Assembly: GCF_910592395.1 (NCBI RefSeq)
Contig: NC_088322.1
Coordinates: 4,337,431-4,401,430 of the forward strand
DNA from: Lineus longissimus
Lineage: Eukaryota; Nemertea; Pilidiophora; Heteronemertea; Lineidae
DNA: 64,000 nucleotides
Reading direction: 5' to 3'
Made by a program: the position numbers and the translations under genes. Under the pieces are notes generated by a model. The model searched no databases, was not told where the DNA came from, and worked only from the letters and a program-made list of their open reading frames with translations. Of the stretch, positions 46,610 to 56,500 are shown piece after piece. Position 1 is the first letter of the stretch. Each line of letters opens with the position of its first letter.

Positions 46610-49600
46610 TCACATCTCCTTCCACATCAGGGCGACCCGCTTCGTACCGTTCCGACCAGCTTTGCATATCATTCCGCCGATTATGCAAAAAAACAGAGCA
46701 AGGAAACCGTAGATTTTATTCAAATTCAATTTCAGACTGTTTTGCATGTTACCGTAGTCTCTTTTTTTGTAAGGATCCTTTTCAGCGGCTTCCTTGCCCT
46801 TGTAGAACAGTCGCTCCGTCAACATATCTGTACACGAGGAGCTAGCGTAGGAATGGAACATTTCTTTCGTTGCCCTTGCATAGATTCGACTGCATACCTT
46901 GTTGATCGGTTCGCATACCGTTGTCTCTTTGTTTAGCGTGAAATCAACACCGCACACCAACTTGTTTCGAATAATGAAAGCCATGGTCATGATGGTGGAC
47001 ATGCAGATGTTCCATTTCATAATTTCACGCGGATACTGATTGGTCGCGTCATCTGTGGCCGTTGGGACGGAGTACACGCCAACTGTGGCTCCATTCGTAC
47101 CTCCGAGGTACTTTAGTTTTTCAAAATCTCTGAACGCGTTGTATTCGAAACCGGCTTTTGACATGTACGATGTATCCGGTTTGATGGCGCTTACATCTGG
47201 TAGAACGCATTTATTGTACCAGACACCACCGGGACCTGCAAATAACGCTGTAATGATGGGTACAGTGCTTTTTTCGTGAATAATTCTCGGATGAAGCCCA
47301 GTTTTCGTTTGAACACAACAGGCAAATTTTTCTTCTTCTGATTTCAAGAACATGAAAACGCTGAGAATCGTATCCAGGGCACAATATTCCAACAAGGGTG
47401 CCAGATCGCCGCGTTTGAACATGGGTAGAATCTGATCGTAGGCCACATCGCCTTTTTTTCTAAGTCCAAGTTCCTTTTCAGTGGCAGAATTCAATTTTGT
47501 CATGCCGGTGCTGTTTTTTGCCACCAGCTTCATTTCGTCGATAAACATAGTGTGGTTACTGGTGAAATACTTAATATGCTTGAATATGCCCAACATACTT
47601 ATCGTGGTATCGTGTACAGGCGTCGCTGAGGTATTTGTGCTGTCATCTGTATGCCCAACTTCCGGTTCAGGAGACACATTTCGATTTTTCGCCGCTTGTG
47701 ATAACCTCGAAATCAAATCGCTCACGCTTGGCACATCATTTTCGAGATCTTTCTCGTACGGGTCGTTTGAAAGCCACGCGGAAACCTTATCACTGCAGTC
47801 AATTTTAACATCGTCTTTACATCCTCTCTGTTTCCTAAAGAATGACGAATTTGCTGTCTTGTGTGAGAAATCACCACCATCAGCGTCATCAGCTAAGCTC
47901 AAGTCGTCTGTATCGCAATCGTCGTAACCACCGCCGTCGCCGAAATAGCTCACATTCGATGAATACGTGGAACTTGTCTCGCTGTATCGCCGTTTGCGCG
48001 TGTTAGTGTATTTTCGACTTTTTTTCGGTCCCGAACAGGAAGTTGTTGATGTCCTAGAAGGTTGTCGAAAAAACGCAGCTGAACCGGAAGATGAACTTTG
48101 TGAATTTTCACTCGCCGCACAAGCACCATCACCACCTCCCCCGTCACTGCAGCCACGTTCGTTTGCGGGTAACATCCAATCCAACAATTTGCGTCTCTTA
48201 GCTGCAGGACCTCCGCCGCCGCTGACAGAGCCTACCCCGCTATCACGGCTACTATTAGGTGTTGTTAGTGTGTTTTTTCTATTTTGCGCTGTTGTTCTGT
48301 TATTTTTAGCAATCAAATTTTTCATGTCCAAGTCCTCTTGTTTGTCCCTACGTTTTTTCAATTTTGTTTTCTGGTCTTTTTGCTTTACGTTGTACTGTAC
48401 TCTAGCACCGCTGTCGAATCTATGTGAAAAACACAATTCTGTATTTGTGTTCAATATCTGGTCTCCGTTCGGCAAGTCAATCACGTATTTTCTTGGCGTC
48501 CCCCTACACTGTAAAAGCCTGTTCTCAATCACAGAAATATCGAATGCGTAATTGAAAGCAAGCACGGCGTTGAAGGGTCTCGCGTATACCATGAAATGCT
48601 CCAAAAGTTCCAATTCAGTATCGAAAAAATGGACCCGGAAGTTAAGACCGTTCTGAAAGTTCATGTCTACCTTGTGCACGAATTTATTCGCTTTTCCATC
48701 GCCTTGCATGTGTTTGGTCAATTTTTCGCACATATCGCTGCTCTGATGCATCGACTTAATCTCCTCCAACACATCTTCGTCAACATCTGGTGGTAAGAGA
48801 ACAAAATTGTCATATCCATCAATCATGTGTGAAAATGCACCACCGCCACCGTCTTCAACCGCAGCCCTGTTTCGAAAACTGACCGCAGAAATACACAGAA
48901 CAGGGTCGCACTCTTGTGTTACGGGTTTGTGAAATTCTGCACCCGTTTCAATATCGAAAAGCATGTACGTATCGTTGCTGGAAATTTCGTAGGCCACTTT
49001 GTCTCTCTCCTTAGTCTTCAACTCAACTTCCTGTTCGCTGACCAGTTCCTTCAAAATTCGATCTCTCCAAAATTTTCTAGCTTCGACGCGACATGCATAT
49101 TCCACTTCGATAATTTGTAGGCGAACCAGCTGCACGATTTCATCGGTAACTACCATACGTTTGTGTAGGATTTTTTCTTTCGTAGCCTTACAAACGCAAT
49201 TGTGTATAAAACTGGCATAGTCTTCGTCGGAAAGCGATTTCAGTCCGCTGAATAAAGGCAAAACACACGCTTCCTTGATATCTCTACGCCATTTAAACAC
49301 GCTGGCGTCAAATGGTATACTCGAAATAGCCGTCGTCACACTTGTATTGTTCATCGACTTCTGACTTGCTATATTGTAACGCAGAACGATCGAAGCCAAT
49401 AGTTCGACAAATTTCTCTATTTCTATCGCTTCGTCTGAAAATCTAGGGTCTTTAGCCGTCAGCTCTTCGTGTTTCTCAAGTATGTACTCATTTACCCTCT
49501 CGTTGAACTGCTCTTCGGTCTCTCCGGCTTCTTCGCGTTGAAATAGCGTATCGGGTATAACATCGCTGTCAATATCATAGTAGACCTTGTAATTTCCGAT

Positions 49601-50674
49601 TCCATTCTGGTTGCCAATAAATTGACAGAGTTTCTTTCGCAGTTTGTTCTGTAGCCGCTTGGCGCGCTCAGGTTGTGAATCGTGAGTCAACTCTACCCTA
49701 CGCCCGTGTAAGAAATCCAAATTTTTGTAGTAGACATGGCTTTCGTAGAATTTTATCGCCGAATCGGGAGAATCTTGTGTTTCTTCGTGTAGTATGGTTG
49801 ATCTCGTGTCGTGGCACTTCATTGCTTTCAGATAAATGTTACTATTATCATCATCGCCACCTCTTTCCACGCGCATGTCAGACATGGGCAGGGTATCTTT
49901 GGCAGCTATGAAGGCGTCTTGATTAGGTATACAAGAACCATGTAGGTCTGGAAGGAATCTGTCGCTGAACCACCTTTCCTCCTCCAACACCCGTTTCAGT
50001 GCCCATGTCGACACGCCAGCTCCGGTACAAGATATTTTCAGCGCGTGTATGTAACCGCAGCAGGCATGTTTGAAGGGGCTTACAACAACCAATTTAGCGT
50101 CTACAACTTCTGCAAATGTAGTCCGATTCAAGTCGCGAATTCTGTTCAGAAATTCAGCTCTCATGTTCTCTTGCGTAAATTCAGCAGCCACTTTTTTGCT
50201 CTTAAATGCCAAGTACAAGGCACGCCGTCTACCGTAGGCCATCAGAAACAATGGTTTTGTCTGACCTTCATCTACACACTCAAACACCAGGGGATTTTCG
50301 AAAAGCGTCCAACTTCCGTAAACATTGTCCAGTTTATTTTTATTCACGCTTTGTTTCTCTGCCACGCATTTATCCAACACTTTCTTATCGATGACCTGTC
50401 TGGGACACATGAAATTAGTTGATTTTGCGTCCTGGGTGACATCCCTATATCTTAATACGCCGGTGGTGTTGTACGTGTTTTTATCATTCAAAATGTTGTA
50501 CCACTTGTCGTATTGTGTGTCACCACTAGTGGACACAATGGTGGGCCCACCAACATCCGGCAGGTCATCATCATCATCATCATCTTCTATGAGTATAGCC
50601 CGCCGCCTCCGTTTCTTAGACCTTTGTAGTACAGGAAGGTCATCGCCGTCGTCACACATCATCGCCACGGACAT
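46610..50674 (-). CDS. Family-B DNA polymerase, N-terminal and most of the catalytic part
   Basis: It starts at ATG 50674 (MSVAMMCDDGDDLPVLQ). It carries the 3'-5' exonuclease motifs FDIET (near residue 571), NYAFD (near 705) and YCALD (near 1096), then polymerase motif A in an unusual form (DATNQYPRE...WN.CMST, near 1213) and motif B (KLNLNKIYGF, near 1320). A Ser/Gly/Asp-rich insert of about 250 residues lies between Exo II and Exo III. The frame ends at TGA 46610-46612, before motif C, which follows in the same frame. As written, the product would lack an essential catalytic motif. Replication of the viral genome is its expected role. Confidence 0.85.
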   Translation of the reverse strand: MSVAMMCDDGDDLPVLQRSKKRRRRAILIEDDDDDDDLPDVGGPTIVSTSGDTQYDKWYNILNDKNTYNTTGVLRYRDVTQDAKSTNFMCPRQVIDKKVLDKCVAEKQSVNKNKLDNVYGSWTLFENPLVFECVDEGQTKPLFLMAYGRRRALYLAFKSKKVAAEFTQENMRAEFLNRIRDLNRTTFAEVVDAKLVVVSPFKHACCGYIHALKISCTGAGVSTWALKRVLEEERWFSDRFLPDLHGSCIPNQDAFIAAKDTLPMSDMRVERGGDDDNSNIYLKAMKCHDTRSTILHEETQDSPDSAIKFYESHVYYKNLDFLHGRRVELTHDSQPERAKRLQNKLRKKLCQFIGNQNGIGNYKVYYDIDSDVIPDTLFQREEAGETEEQFNERVNEYILEKHEELTAKDPRFSDEAIEIEKFVELLASIVLRYNIASQKSMNNTSVTTAISSIPFDASVFKWRRDIKEACVLPLFSGLKSLSDEDYASFIHNCVCKATKEKILHKRMVVTDEIVQLVRLQIIEVEYACRVEARKFWRDRILKELVSEQEVELKTKERDKVAYEISSNDTYMLFDIETGAEFHKPVTQECDPVLCISAVSFRNRAAVEDGGGGAFSHMIDGYDNFVLLPPDVDEDVLEEIKSMHQSSDMCEKLTKHMQGDGKANKFVHKVDMNFQNGLNFRVHFFDTELELLEHFMVYARPFNAVLAFNYAFDISVIENRLLQCRGTPRKYVIDLPNGDQILNTNTELCFSHRFDSGARVQYNVKQKDQKTKLKKRRDKQEDLDMKNLIAKNNRTTAQNRKNTLTTPNSSRDSGVGSVSGGGGPAAKRRKLLDWMLPANERGCSDGGGGDGACAASENSQSSSSGSAAFFRQPSRTSTTSCSGPKKSRKYTNTRKRRYSETSSTYSSNVSYFGDGGGYDDCDTDDLSLADDADGGDFSHKTANSSFFRKQRGCKDDVKIDCSDKVSAWLSNDPYEKDLENDVPSVSDLISRLSQAAKNRNVSPEPEVGHTDDSTNTSATPVHDTTISMLGIFKHIKYFTSNHTMFIDEMKLVAKNSTGMTKLNSATEKELGLRKKGDVAYDQILPMFKRGDLAPLLEYCALDTILSVFMFLKSEEEKFACCVQTKTGLHPRIIHEKSTVPIITALFAGPGGVWYNKCVLPDVSAIKPDTSYMSKAGFEYNAFRDFEKLKYLGGTNGATVGVYSVPTATDDATNQYPREIMKWNICMSTIMTMAFIIRNKLVCGVDFTLNKETTVCEPINKVCSRIYARATKEMFHSYASSSCTDMLTERLFYKGKEAAEKDPYKKRDYGNMQNSLKLNLNKIYGFLALFFCIIGGMICKAGRNGTKRVALMWKEM

Positions 50675-50879
50675 ATTTTCTTATTAGATGATGTTGTTTT
50701 TGTTTGAAATTTGTGCTGGTAAAAGGCGATGATGTGGCCACATCCTGCACCAGATGTTGCTTGCATGTAAATGAATGGCGAAAATGTCCGAATGCGTTCT
50801 AATATACATTTTTGTTCCATTGCCGACCACCCAACAAACAAACATCGAGATAAATTTGTCATTTTTGTTCGGCTAAAAT

Positions 50880-50930
50880 TTTATAACAAAAAATTTACAA
50901 AGTCCTAACTTCCGCTTCAGGCACTCAAAA
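50880..50930. promoter_or_regulatory. AAGTCC/ACTTCCGC element between divergent genes
   Basis: The sequence reads aaatttacaaagtcctaact then tccgcttcaggc. It lies in the 400-base gap between the polymerase start (50674, minus) and the 51072 start (plus). The rest of the gap is AT-rich, with TATA-like runs near 50970-51055. Confidence 0.4.
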
Positions 50931-51071
50931 ATTAGTTTTTCATATTTTTCACCTCTAACTAACCCGGTAAAAATATATATCAGGGAAATAAATGATAAAA
51001 TAAAAAAATTATACCCCCAAACGCTATATTTTTGTGTATATTATGTATACCTATACGTTGAGAAAGGCAGC

Positions 51072-51518
51072 ATGTGTTTCAAGGGCACTGTGAGCATTGT
51101 GTTATTGTTTTCCGTTCTCATCTTTATACCTGTTTCTATTAAATCGTCCAGAGTCGTTCCAGATACAACAACACCAAAACCTACTACAGAAGCTCCTCCA
51201 ACAGCACCACCGACTGACCCACCAACAGAACCGTCAAGAGAAAAAATCACATCTCTAGCATCGTCAACTTCAATATCAGCTTCAACAGCGAATATTGATG
51301 TAGAAGAATATGAAAGGGCAGCTGAGGTTAAGGAAGAAGGCGAGGATGGTCCAAAGCCAACGCACAAGGAATTAAGCGTAGAAAAAGAACAGACAACACA
51401 GACGGTAACAAAAGATGCGGATAAATTAAAGGAAAACAAAAACTCAACATCGTTCAAACACAGCGACTTCAAATGGGTTTGGATCTATGTTGCATCGTTT
51501 GTAGTTATTGTTATATAA
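51072..51518 (+). CDS. Mucin-like type I membrane protein, 148 aa
   Basis: It starts at ATG 51072 (MCFKGTVSIVLLFSVLIFI), a signal peptide. A Thr/Pro-rich stretch follows (PDTTTPKPTTEAPPTAPP), typical of heavily O-glycosylated stalks, then a charged region and a C-terminal hydrophobic end (WVWIYVASFVVIVI) with no cytoplasmic tail. A small envelope glycoprotein is inferred. Confidence 0.7.
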   Translation: MCFKGTVSIVLLFSVLIFIPVSIKSSRVVPDTTTPKPTTEAPPTAPPTDPPTEPSREKITSLASSTSISASTANIDVEEYERAAEVKEEGEDGPKPTHKELSVEKEQTTQTVTKDADKLKENKNSTSFKHSDFKWVWIYVASFVVIVI

Positions 51519-51618
51519 AATTTTGTTCGAATGTGTACAACAACAAACACTCAACAATTTTGACAATTTTGTTATTTAGAAGTCTTATATATTCTGTTAG
51601 AGTTCCTCAATAGCCAGA

Positions 51619-52845
51619 ATGACTCCAAAAATGTCAGGGTGCCCAACGCGTGTGTGTATTTGGGACATATTGCAAGAATGCCAAACTTTACACGAACAGT
51701 TATACCACCCTTCAGATGTGATTTACATAGTTTGCGATTTCCATACGCTTCATACGACGCAACCTGACCCCAAGACTGGATTACGTCAACACCACTACAC
51801 TCAAAAACAGCAAAACGAAAAGGAACAGCGTTACATTATCAACACCTATCGTCAAGCACTACTCAAGAACGACGTTTTCCTTAACCGTGACTTGTACGCC
51901 TTCTCCAATAAAAGTCTTGCGTGTTACTGTAAGCCTTATCAATCCTGCATGCTGGACGTGATCGTGGAAGTGTATATAAAAAAAATTTGTGACTGGCAAC
52001 ATTTCGAAGAGTACAGACAATTCAACCTAAATCAGCAGCATCAACCGTATCATCAGAAGCAAAAACCCAGCGAACCGGAACGTGTAAAACCGAAAACACC
52101 ACCACCAGGATTCGATTTTCCACACTTTAAGGGGAAATACAAAAAGACTCGTGTGAATCGTATCGTGAAACCGCCTCCTGGATTCAATTACTCTCACTTG
52201 AAAGGAAAATACAATCGAGAAACGTGCATAGACAGAACTGCTAAAGATGATAATACCACCGGACTGCGTTTAATTGAACATTTTGAAAAATTACAACATA
52301 AACAACAGGAAGAGCAAGCTGAGAAAAAGCAACAACAACAACATTCGAAACCTGTAGATGTGGTTGAACCAACACCACGACCACCCCCCTCACCAATATC
52401 GCAGCCGTCTCCGAAACAACCTTCCTTACCTAAGGAAATGGGCGTGGACAATATTTCGAAATCTATGTCTGATATGGACGTTTTGAAAATCATAAGGGAT
52501 CATTCTAGTGTCATGCGTGACAAGTGGTCAGGACTTAGACAGTTATTCGAGAAACACAAGACCACATCAAATTATAACGCAAACGAAAATACAACAGATT
52601 CCAATAACAATAATACAACTGAGGAGAAGCCTGTTGTCAAATTTCCATACCAACCCTTACTCGGCAAAATCAAAAACATTACCGGCAGCTATATCTTGGA
52701 TTTAGAGATCTCAATGTGTCAGAATGGTCTCCCGTGGGACCGTTTCCTTTCACGTGATGAATTTCTAAACTTTCAGATTCACATGGCTGAAATAAAAAAA
52801 GTACAAACGCTATGTTGGAGAAACAGTTGTGTATTTGTATCTTAA
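51619..52845 (+). CDS. DUF4326-like protein with proline-rich tail
   Basis: It starts at ATG 51619 (MTPKMSGCPTRVCIWDI). Residues about 30-120 end with SLACYCKPYQSCMLDVIVE, which matches the C.C....C..D signature of the DUF4326 family, as in the protein at 24171-24902. Two near-repeats follow (PPPGFDFPHFKGKY and PPPGFNYSHLKGKY), then a Gln-rich and Pro-rich linker (about residues 235-270) and a C-terminal region of about 130 residues. There is no membrane segment. Function is unknown. Confidence 0.65.
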   Translation: MTPKMSGCPTRVCIWDILQECQTLHEQLYHPSDVIYIVCDFHTLHTTQPDPKTGLRQHHYTQKQQNEKEQRYIINTYRQALLKNDVFLNRDLYAFSNKSLACYCKPYQSCMLDVIVEVYIKKICDWQHFEEYRQFNLNQQHQPYHQKQKPSEPERVKPKTPPPGFDFPHFKGKYKKTRVNRIVKPPPGFNYSHLKGKYNRETCIDRTAKDDNTTGLRLIEHFEKLQHKQQEEQAEKKQQQQHSKPVDVVEPTPRPPPSPISQPSPKQPSLPKEMGVDNISKSMSDMDVLKIIRDHSSVMRDKWSGLRQLFEKHKTTSNYNANENTTDSNNNNTTEEKPVVKFPYQPLLGKIKNITGSYILDLEISMCQNGLPWDRFLSRDEFLNFQIHMAEIKKVQTLCWRNSCVFVS

Positions 52846-52927
52846 TGAATAGTATGAGATGATAGATTTTTGTCAAAATAAAAATTCATTAGTAGAAAAC
52901 AATTATTTCTCTGTCATTTATTAATAT

Positions 52928-53025
52928 TCTAACTTCCTGTTTTGGTTCAAAAGTTCGGACTTAGACAATTTTCGAAAATTTTGTTCCGTGGTTCAGTTAA
53001 TTTTCACGAAAAATAACTCAACAAA
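52928..53025. repeat. Both dispersed motif families in one gap
   Basis: The gap holds ACTTCCTGTTTTGG, then ttcggacttagacaattttc, and then cagttaattttcacgaaaaa with taactcaacaaat. This is the one place where the ACTTCC/GGACTT family and the TTGTTGAGTTAATTTTCG family sit side by side. Confidence 0.45.
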
Positions 53026-53028
53026 TCT

Positions 53029-53271
53029 TTGTTCAATGAACAATCCTCTGAATACTGGTATAACGCAAGTGAAATAACAAGAGCATTCTCTTCTGAAAAA
53101 AACAAGATGCGTGATATAGCAAAATTAAGCGAAGGAAGTGTGATAACATCAAGAATAAAACCAGCACATCACATACGTTATATTAATAAAACAGGGGTAA
53201 TGGAATTAACGTGTATGACCAGCGAGATGTTTCAATGTGAGTTGGAAAACAAGGAGTATACGTTAATGTAA
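53029..53271 (+). pseudogene. Fragment of a possible KilA-N/Bro-N-type DNA-binding domain
   Basis: The 80-codon frame has no ATG at its 5' end (TTG 53029); the first ATG is at codon 27. EYWYNASEITRAF followed by a charged helix is reminiscent of the KilA-N/Bro-N opening (W..A.dI...L), but the match is short and the domain would be incomplete. It directly follows a dispersed repeat, consistent with a truncation there. Confidence 0.25.
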
Positions 53272-53553
53272 GTATATAAGTGATTTCAGTTTTCCTGTTA
53301 AGCCGGTTTTTTTGCATTTTGGTAGTTCCGGTCAACAACTACAACAAATTTATTTCCACTATATAAGGCTGACTCCAACATGGGACAGCCATTCCGGCAT
53401 CTGGAGTTCTACTGCGTACATCCTCCACTGGAAACCCTCAAATATACTGCGAACACGAAAATTTTATATCTACGTATTACCCTGTTATCCATACTCATCC
53501 ACAAATTTACCAAGTCCCAACTTACTGTTCGTGAATTCAAAAATTAATTCAAA
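53272..53553. promoter_or_regulatory. Gap upstream of the candidate capsid gene
   Basis: No gene is supported. At 53497-53530 it holds cacaaatttaccaagtccca with acttactgttcgtg, about 25 bases before ATG 53554. A TATATAAG is found at 53273-53280 and CTATATAAGG at about 53359-53368. Confidence 0.4.
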
Positions 53554-56500
53554 ATGGATAAACATCTTATAAAGCAAAAAGTGACAAAATCCGCTGCGGG
53601 TGGTGGTTCTACAGCGACAGGTGGCGATTCTGCGATCGGTGCCGGTGCAAGTAGCGGTAGTGCTGGTGGTGGAGCTGGGGGTGGTGGAAATAATAATCTC
53701 ATCAACAGATACACCGAGAAGTCCATTCATCAAATGCGAACGGACTTGGAAGATGCTCACGCTTCCGAGTTCACATGCATGCAGTTCAGGGGATATGCAA
53801 TCTTGTACAACGGCGAAGTTTTTAAGCATATCACTGCCATGGAAAGGGAGCAATTCAATGCTCAACTCATCGGTGATATTGGTCTCGTGGATGCAGATCT
53901 CCTGAATCCTGGTATCCCAATGATGCCCACCATACTGAAACTAAAACACAACTCACAGAGTCAACTAAGCGGCGCTACGACAGAGTTAACATTGGCACAA
54001 AACGGCTACATCAAACAAGCTCTGATCTTGTCAGGTGCCAAGCATTTAATGCAAGACGTGCCACCACCAACCAGTGAGGACAGCAAAATCTTTGACAAAA
54101 CAGGCATCACCAACGACCACTTGATGAAAGTAGCCGACGTCTCCACGGAACACAAGAGACAAACCCACTACTACTGTTCGGGTACTGGTAATGGTGTGAA
54201 GAATGTAAACACCGGATTCAGCGATTTCAAGGATGTTGGCCTTTTGGATCAACTATGGAAGAAAAACTTCCCTATGATTGAAGAGGAAGACCGTGACAAG
54301 TACGTTGTGGCTCTTGTCCTCCCCGAAATAATGACAACCGAGTATTGTCGCATTTATGCCAGCAACAAGTACAATGAAGTTGAGAAAATCTACCATGAGC
54401 TGCTTAAAAAAGTGGCCGGTGAAGCGTCAGGAGATGGCGGTGCCGAACCCATGAACGTTGATGGAGGTGCTGATGAAACTGCGGTGTCAACAGAAAAGAA
54501 AAAGAAAAAATCAAAGAAATCGAAAGGTGGTGCATCTGCGAAAAAATCGAAAACAGTCGAATCCACTCCCCTGTACATCAGTATCAATTCCTTCACCGAA
54601 AAGATCAAAAATGGTATCTTAGAAAAAAACAGTGCCGACGAATTCTTCCCACGAAAGGTGGACACAGACGAAGATCTTGTAAAAACCAATTCGGGTGAAC
54701 AGCTTCCATTCACTACCGAGTGTGTCATTGCACCGTGTTTCTCCGTTGATGATCCAAATTTGAAGCCAGATGATATGATTGCAATTGTCGAAGGTGAATC
54801 GGCGACCCGTACCGTACCGAAACGTTACCTCCAATTCGTTCTCGACTACTTTTCTCATCGTAAGGAGGAAATCACACCCATACCTCTGCACCCGAAACTC
54901 TATTCATTTTTCAATGTCATGAAGTACAACTCTGCGCCTTCGATGTTCTACCTCGCTCCATCTGTTGATGACATCGAGGCGTCCGTGAACAGCGATTATT
55001 ACGCACACGTTGTGCTGCCAACAAAGATGGAACGTGAACAACACATCATTGACCTGTATTGTCTCTACAAACAAGTGCCTCAGACATCTCGCGTGTCACT
55101 GATTGACAAGAAGGCCATGTTGCTCACAAAAGATGCTCTCTCGAGTGCCATACCTGTTCATTCTCTGCGAAATGGTCGTGGTGAGAGAGATCTCTACGGT
55201 AATGAACGATACATCCAACCGAACGGAAAGCTGTACGATCCAACTGTGAAAATCGAAAACGAAAGCATGGATGAGAAGAAGAAAAGAATCGAAGTAGAAA
55301 GGAACCGTGCTGAGTTTCCAGAACGCGAAAGGGATGCGATAAACCAGAATCTACGTGTGATGCTGGATGACATTCAACAAAATGGTGTGCTAAACCCCGA
55401 GACGAATGAGAGAATTCCATTTGAAGATCTGACCAAAGAACAGCGTGAAAAAATTGTCTTGGAGACGAAACAAATGATCTCAAAGCTTAGCTACGGCATG
55501 GATGTGAGGATCCTTTTCGATCAGACGTCAGCGATTTTCGCAGAACGAGCCTACCTGGACATTTCCAAAGGACATCTTTCATATTCGTCCATAGCCAACG
55601 GCGGAAACTTCAGGAACAAGAGAAACATGTCTAATCAGCCGTCTGTCTATGACGAAATCATCAAACGCGGAGGTCTGGACGAATTTGGTGATATTCCAAT
55701 AGACAAGATCAACGACATCTTCGTAGAGAAGAAATTCGCTCTCAATAACACCAAGACCTACGTAACGTTCAATTCGTTCAAAATGAGCTCCATCACAGAC
55801 TTTCTGTTCAACAAGGTGGCAAAAAGAAACGTCGCAACTTTCCGCAATGTCCTCGACCGACTATACCTCTTTGCATCCGAAGACGGTAAAGTCGACCTCT
55901 TCATTCAACAGACTGATAATCCTAGCAATACAGTCTCACCGGCGACAATGACCTTCGAAGCACTGATCAGCAAGTTGAGAAACAAAGACAGCGGCAACAA
56001 GAAGAAGGGCAAGTCGACAGCTGCAGCTTCGGGTGAAGAGAAAGAAGAAACCGGTACCACGGAAGAAGACATGGACTGCGATCAGGAGGATGTCACAATG
56101 GAAAGCCCGTGTCCCATGTGCAAATCTGGCCAGCCCTTCTACGACATGAAAGAGAAGAAAATGTGTTCATGCGCTCTCTTCGGTTTGGCACTGAACAAAA
56201 GTCAAGGATTCACAATGAGAATCAATAACATGATCAACACGTTGTACTCATTCATCGATACCTTCAACAACAGCCCAAATTCTCGTGCAAACGTACTCGA
56301 AAAGCACAGGAAATCCTACAAGATGTCGCAGCCAATCGTCTGCAAAATTGCCAAGAACACCACCAACCGTTTCGGCAACATGAGCATCATTCACGAGAAC
56401 AAAGACGGTTTCAAATGGAAATCGAAAAAAACCAAGAAGGCCGACAACAACACCACTACGACATCTACCGGCGCTGACGCAAACAAGACTTCTACAGACG

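Noticed and set aside
46610-46612. TGA recoded as a sense codon genome-wide
   Set aside because: TGA ends several clearly intact genes (5682, 24902, 41712), so general recoding is not tenable.
47967-48551. 194-codon plus-strand ORF within the polymerase gene
   Set aside because: It is a shadow of the low-complexity insert of the polymerase on the other strand.
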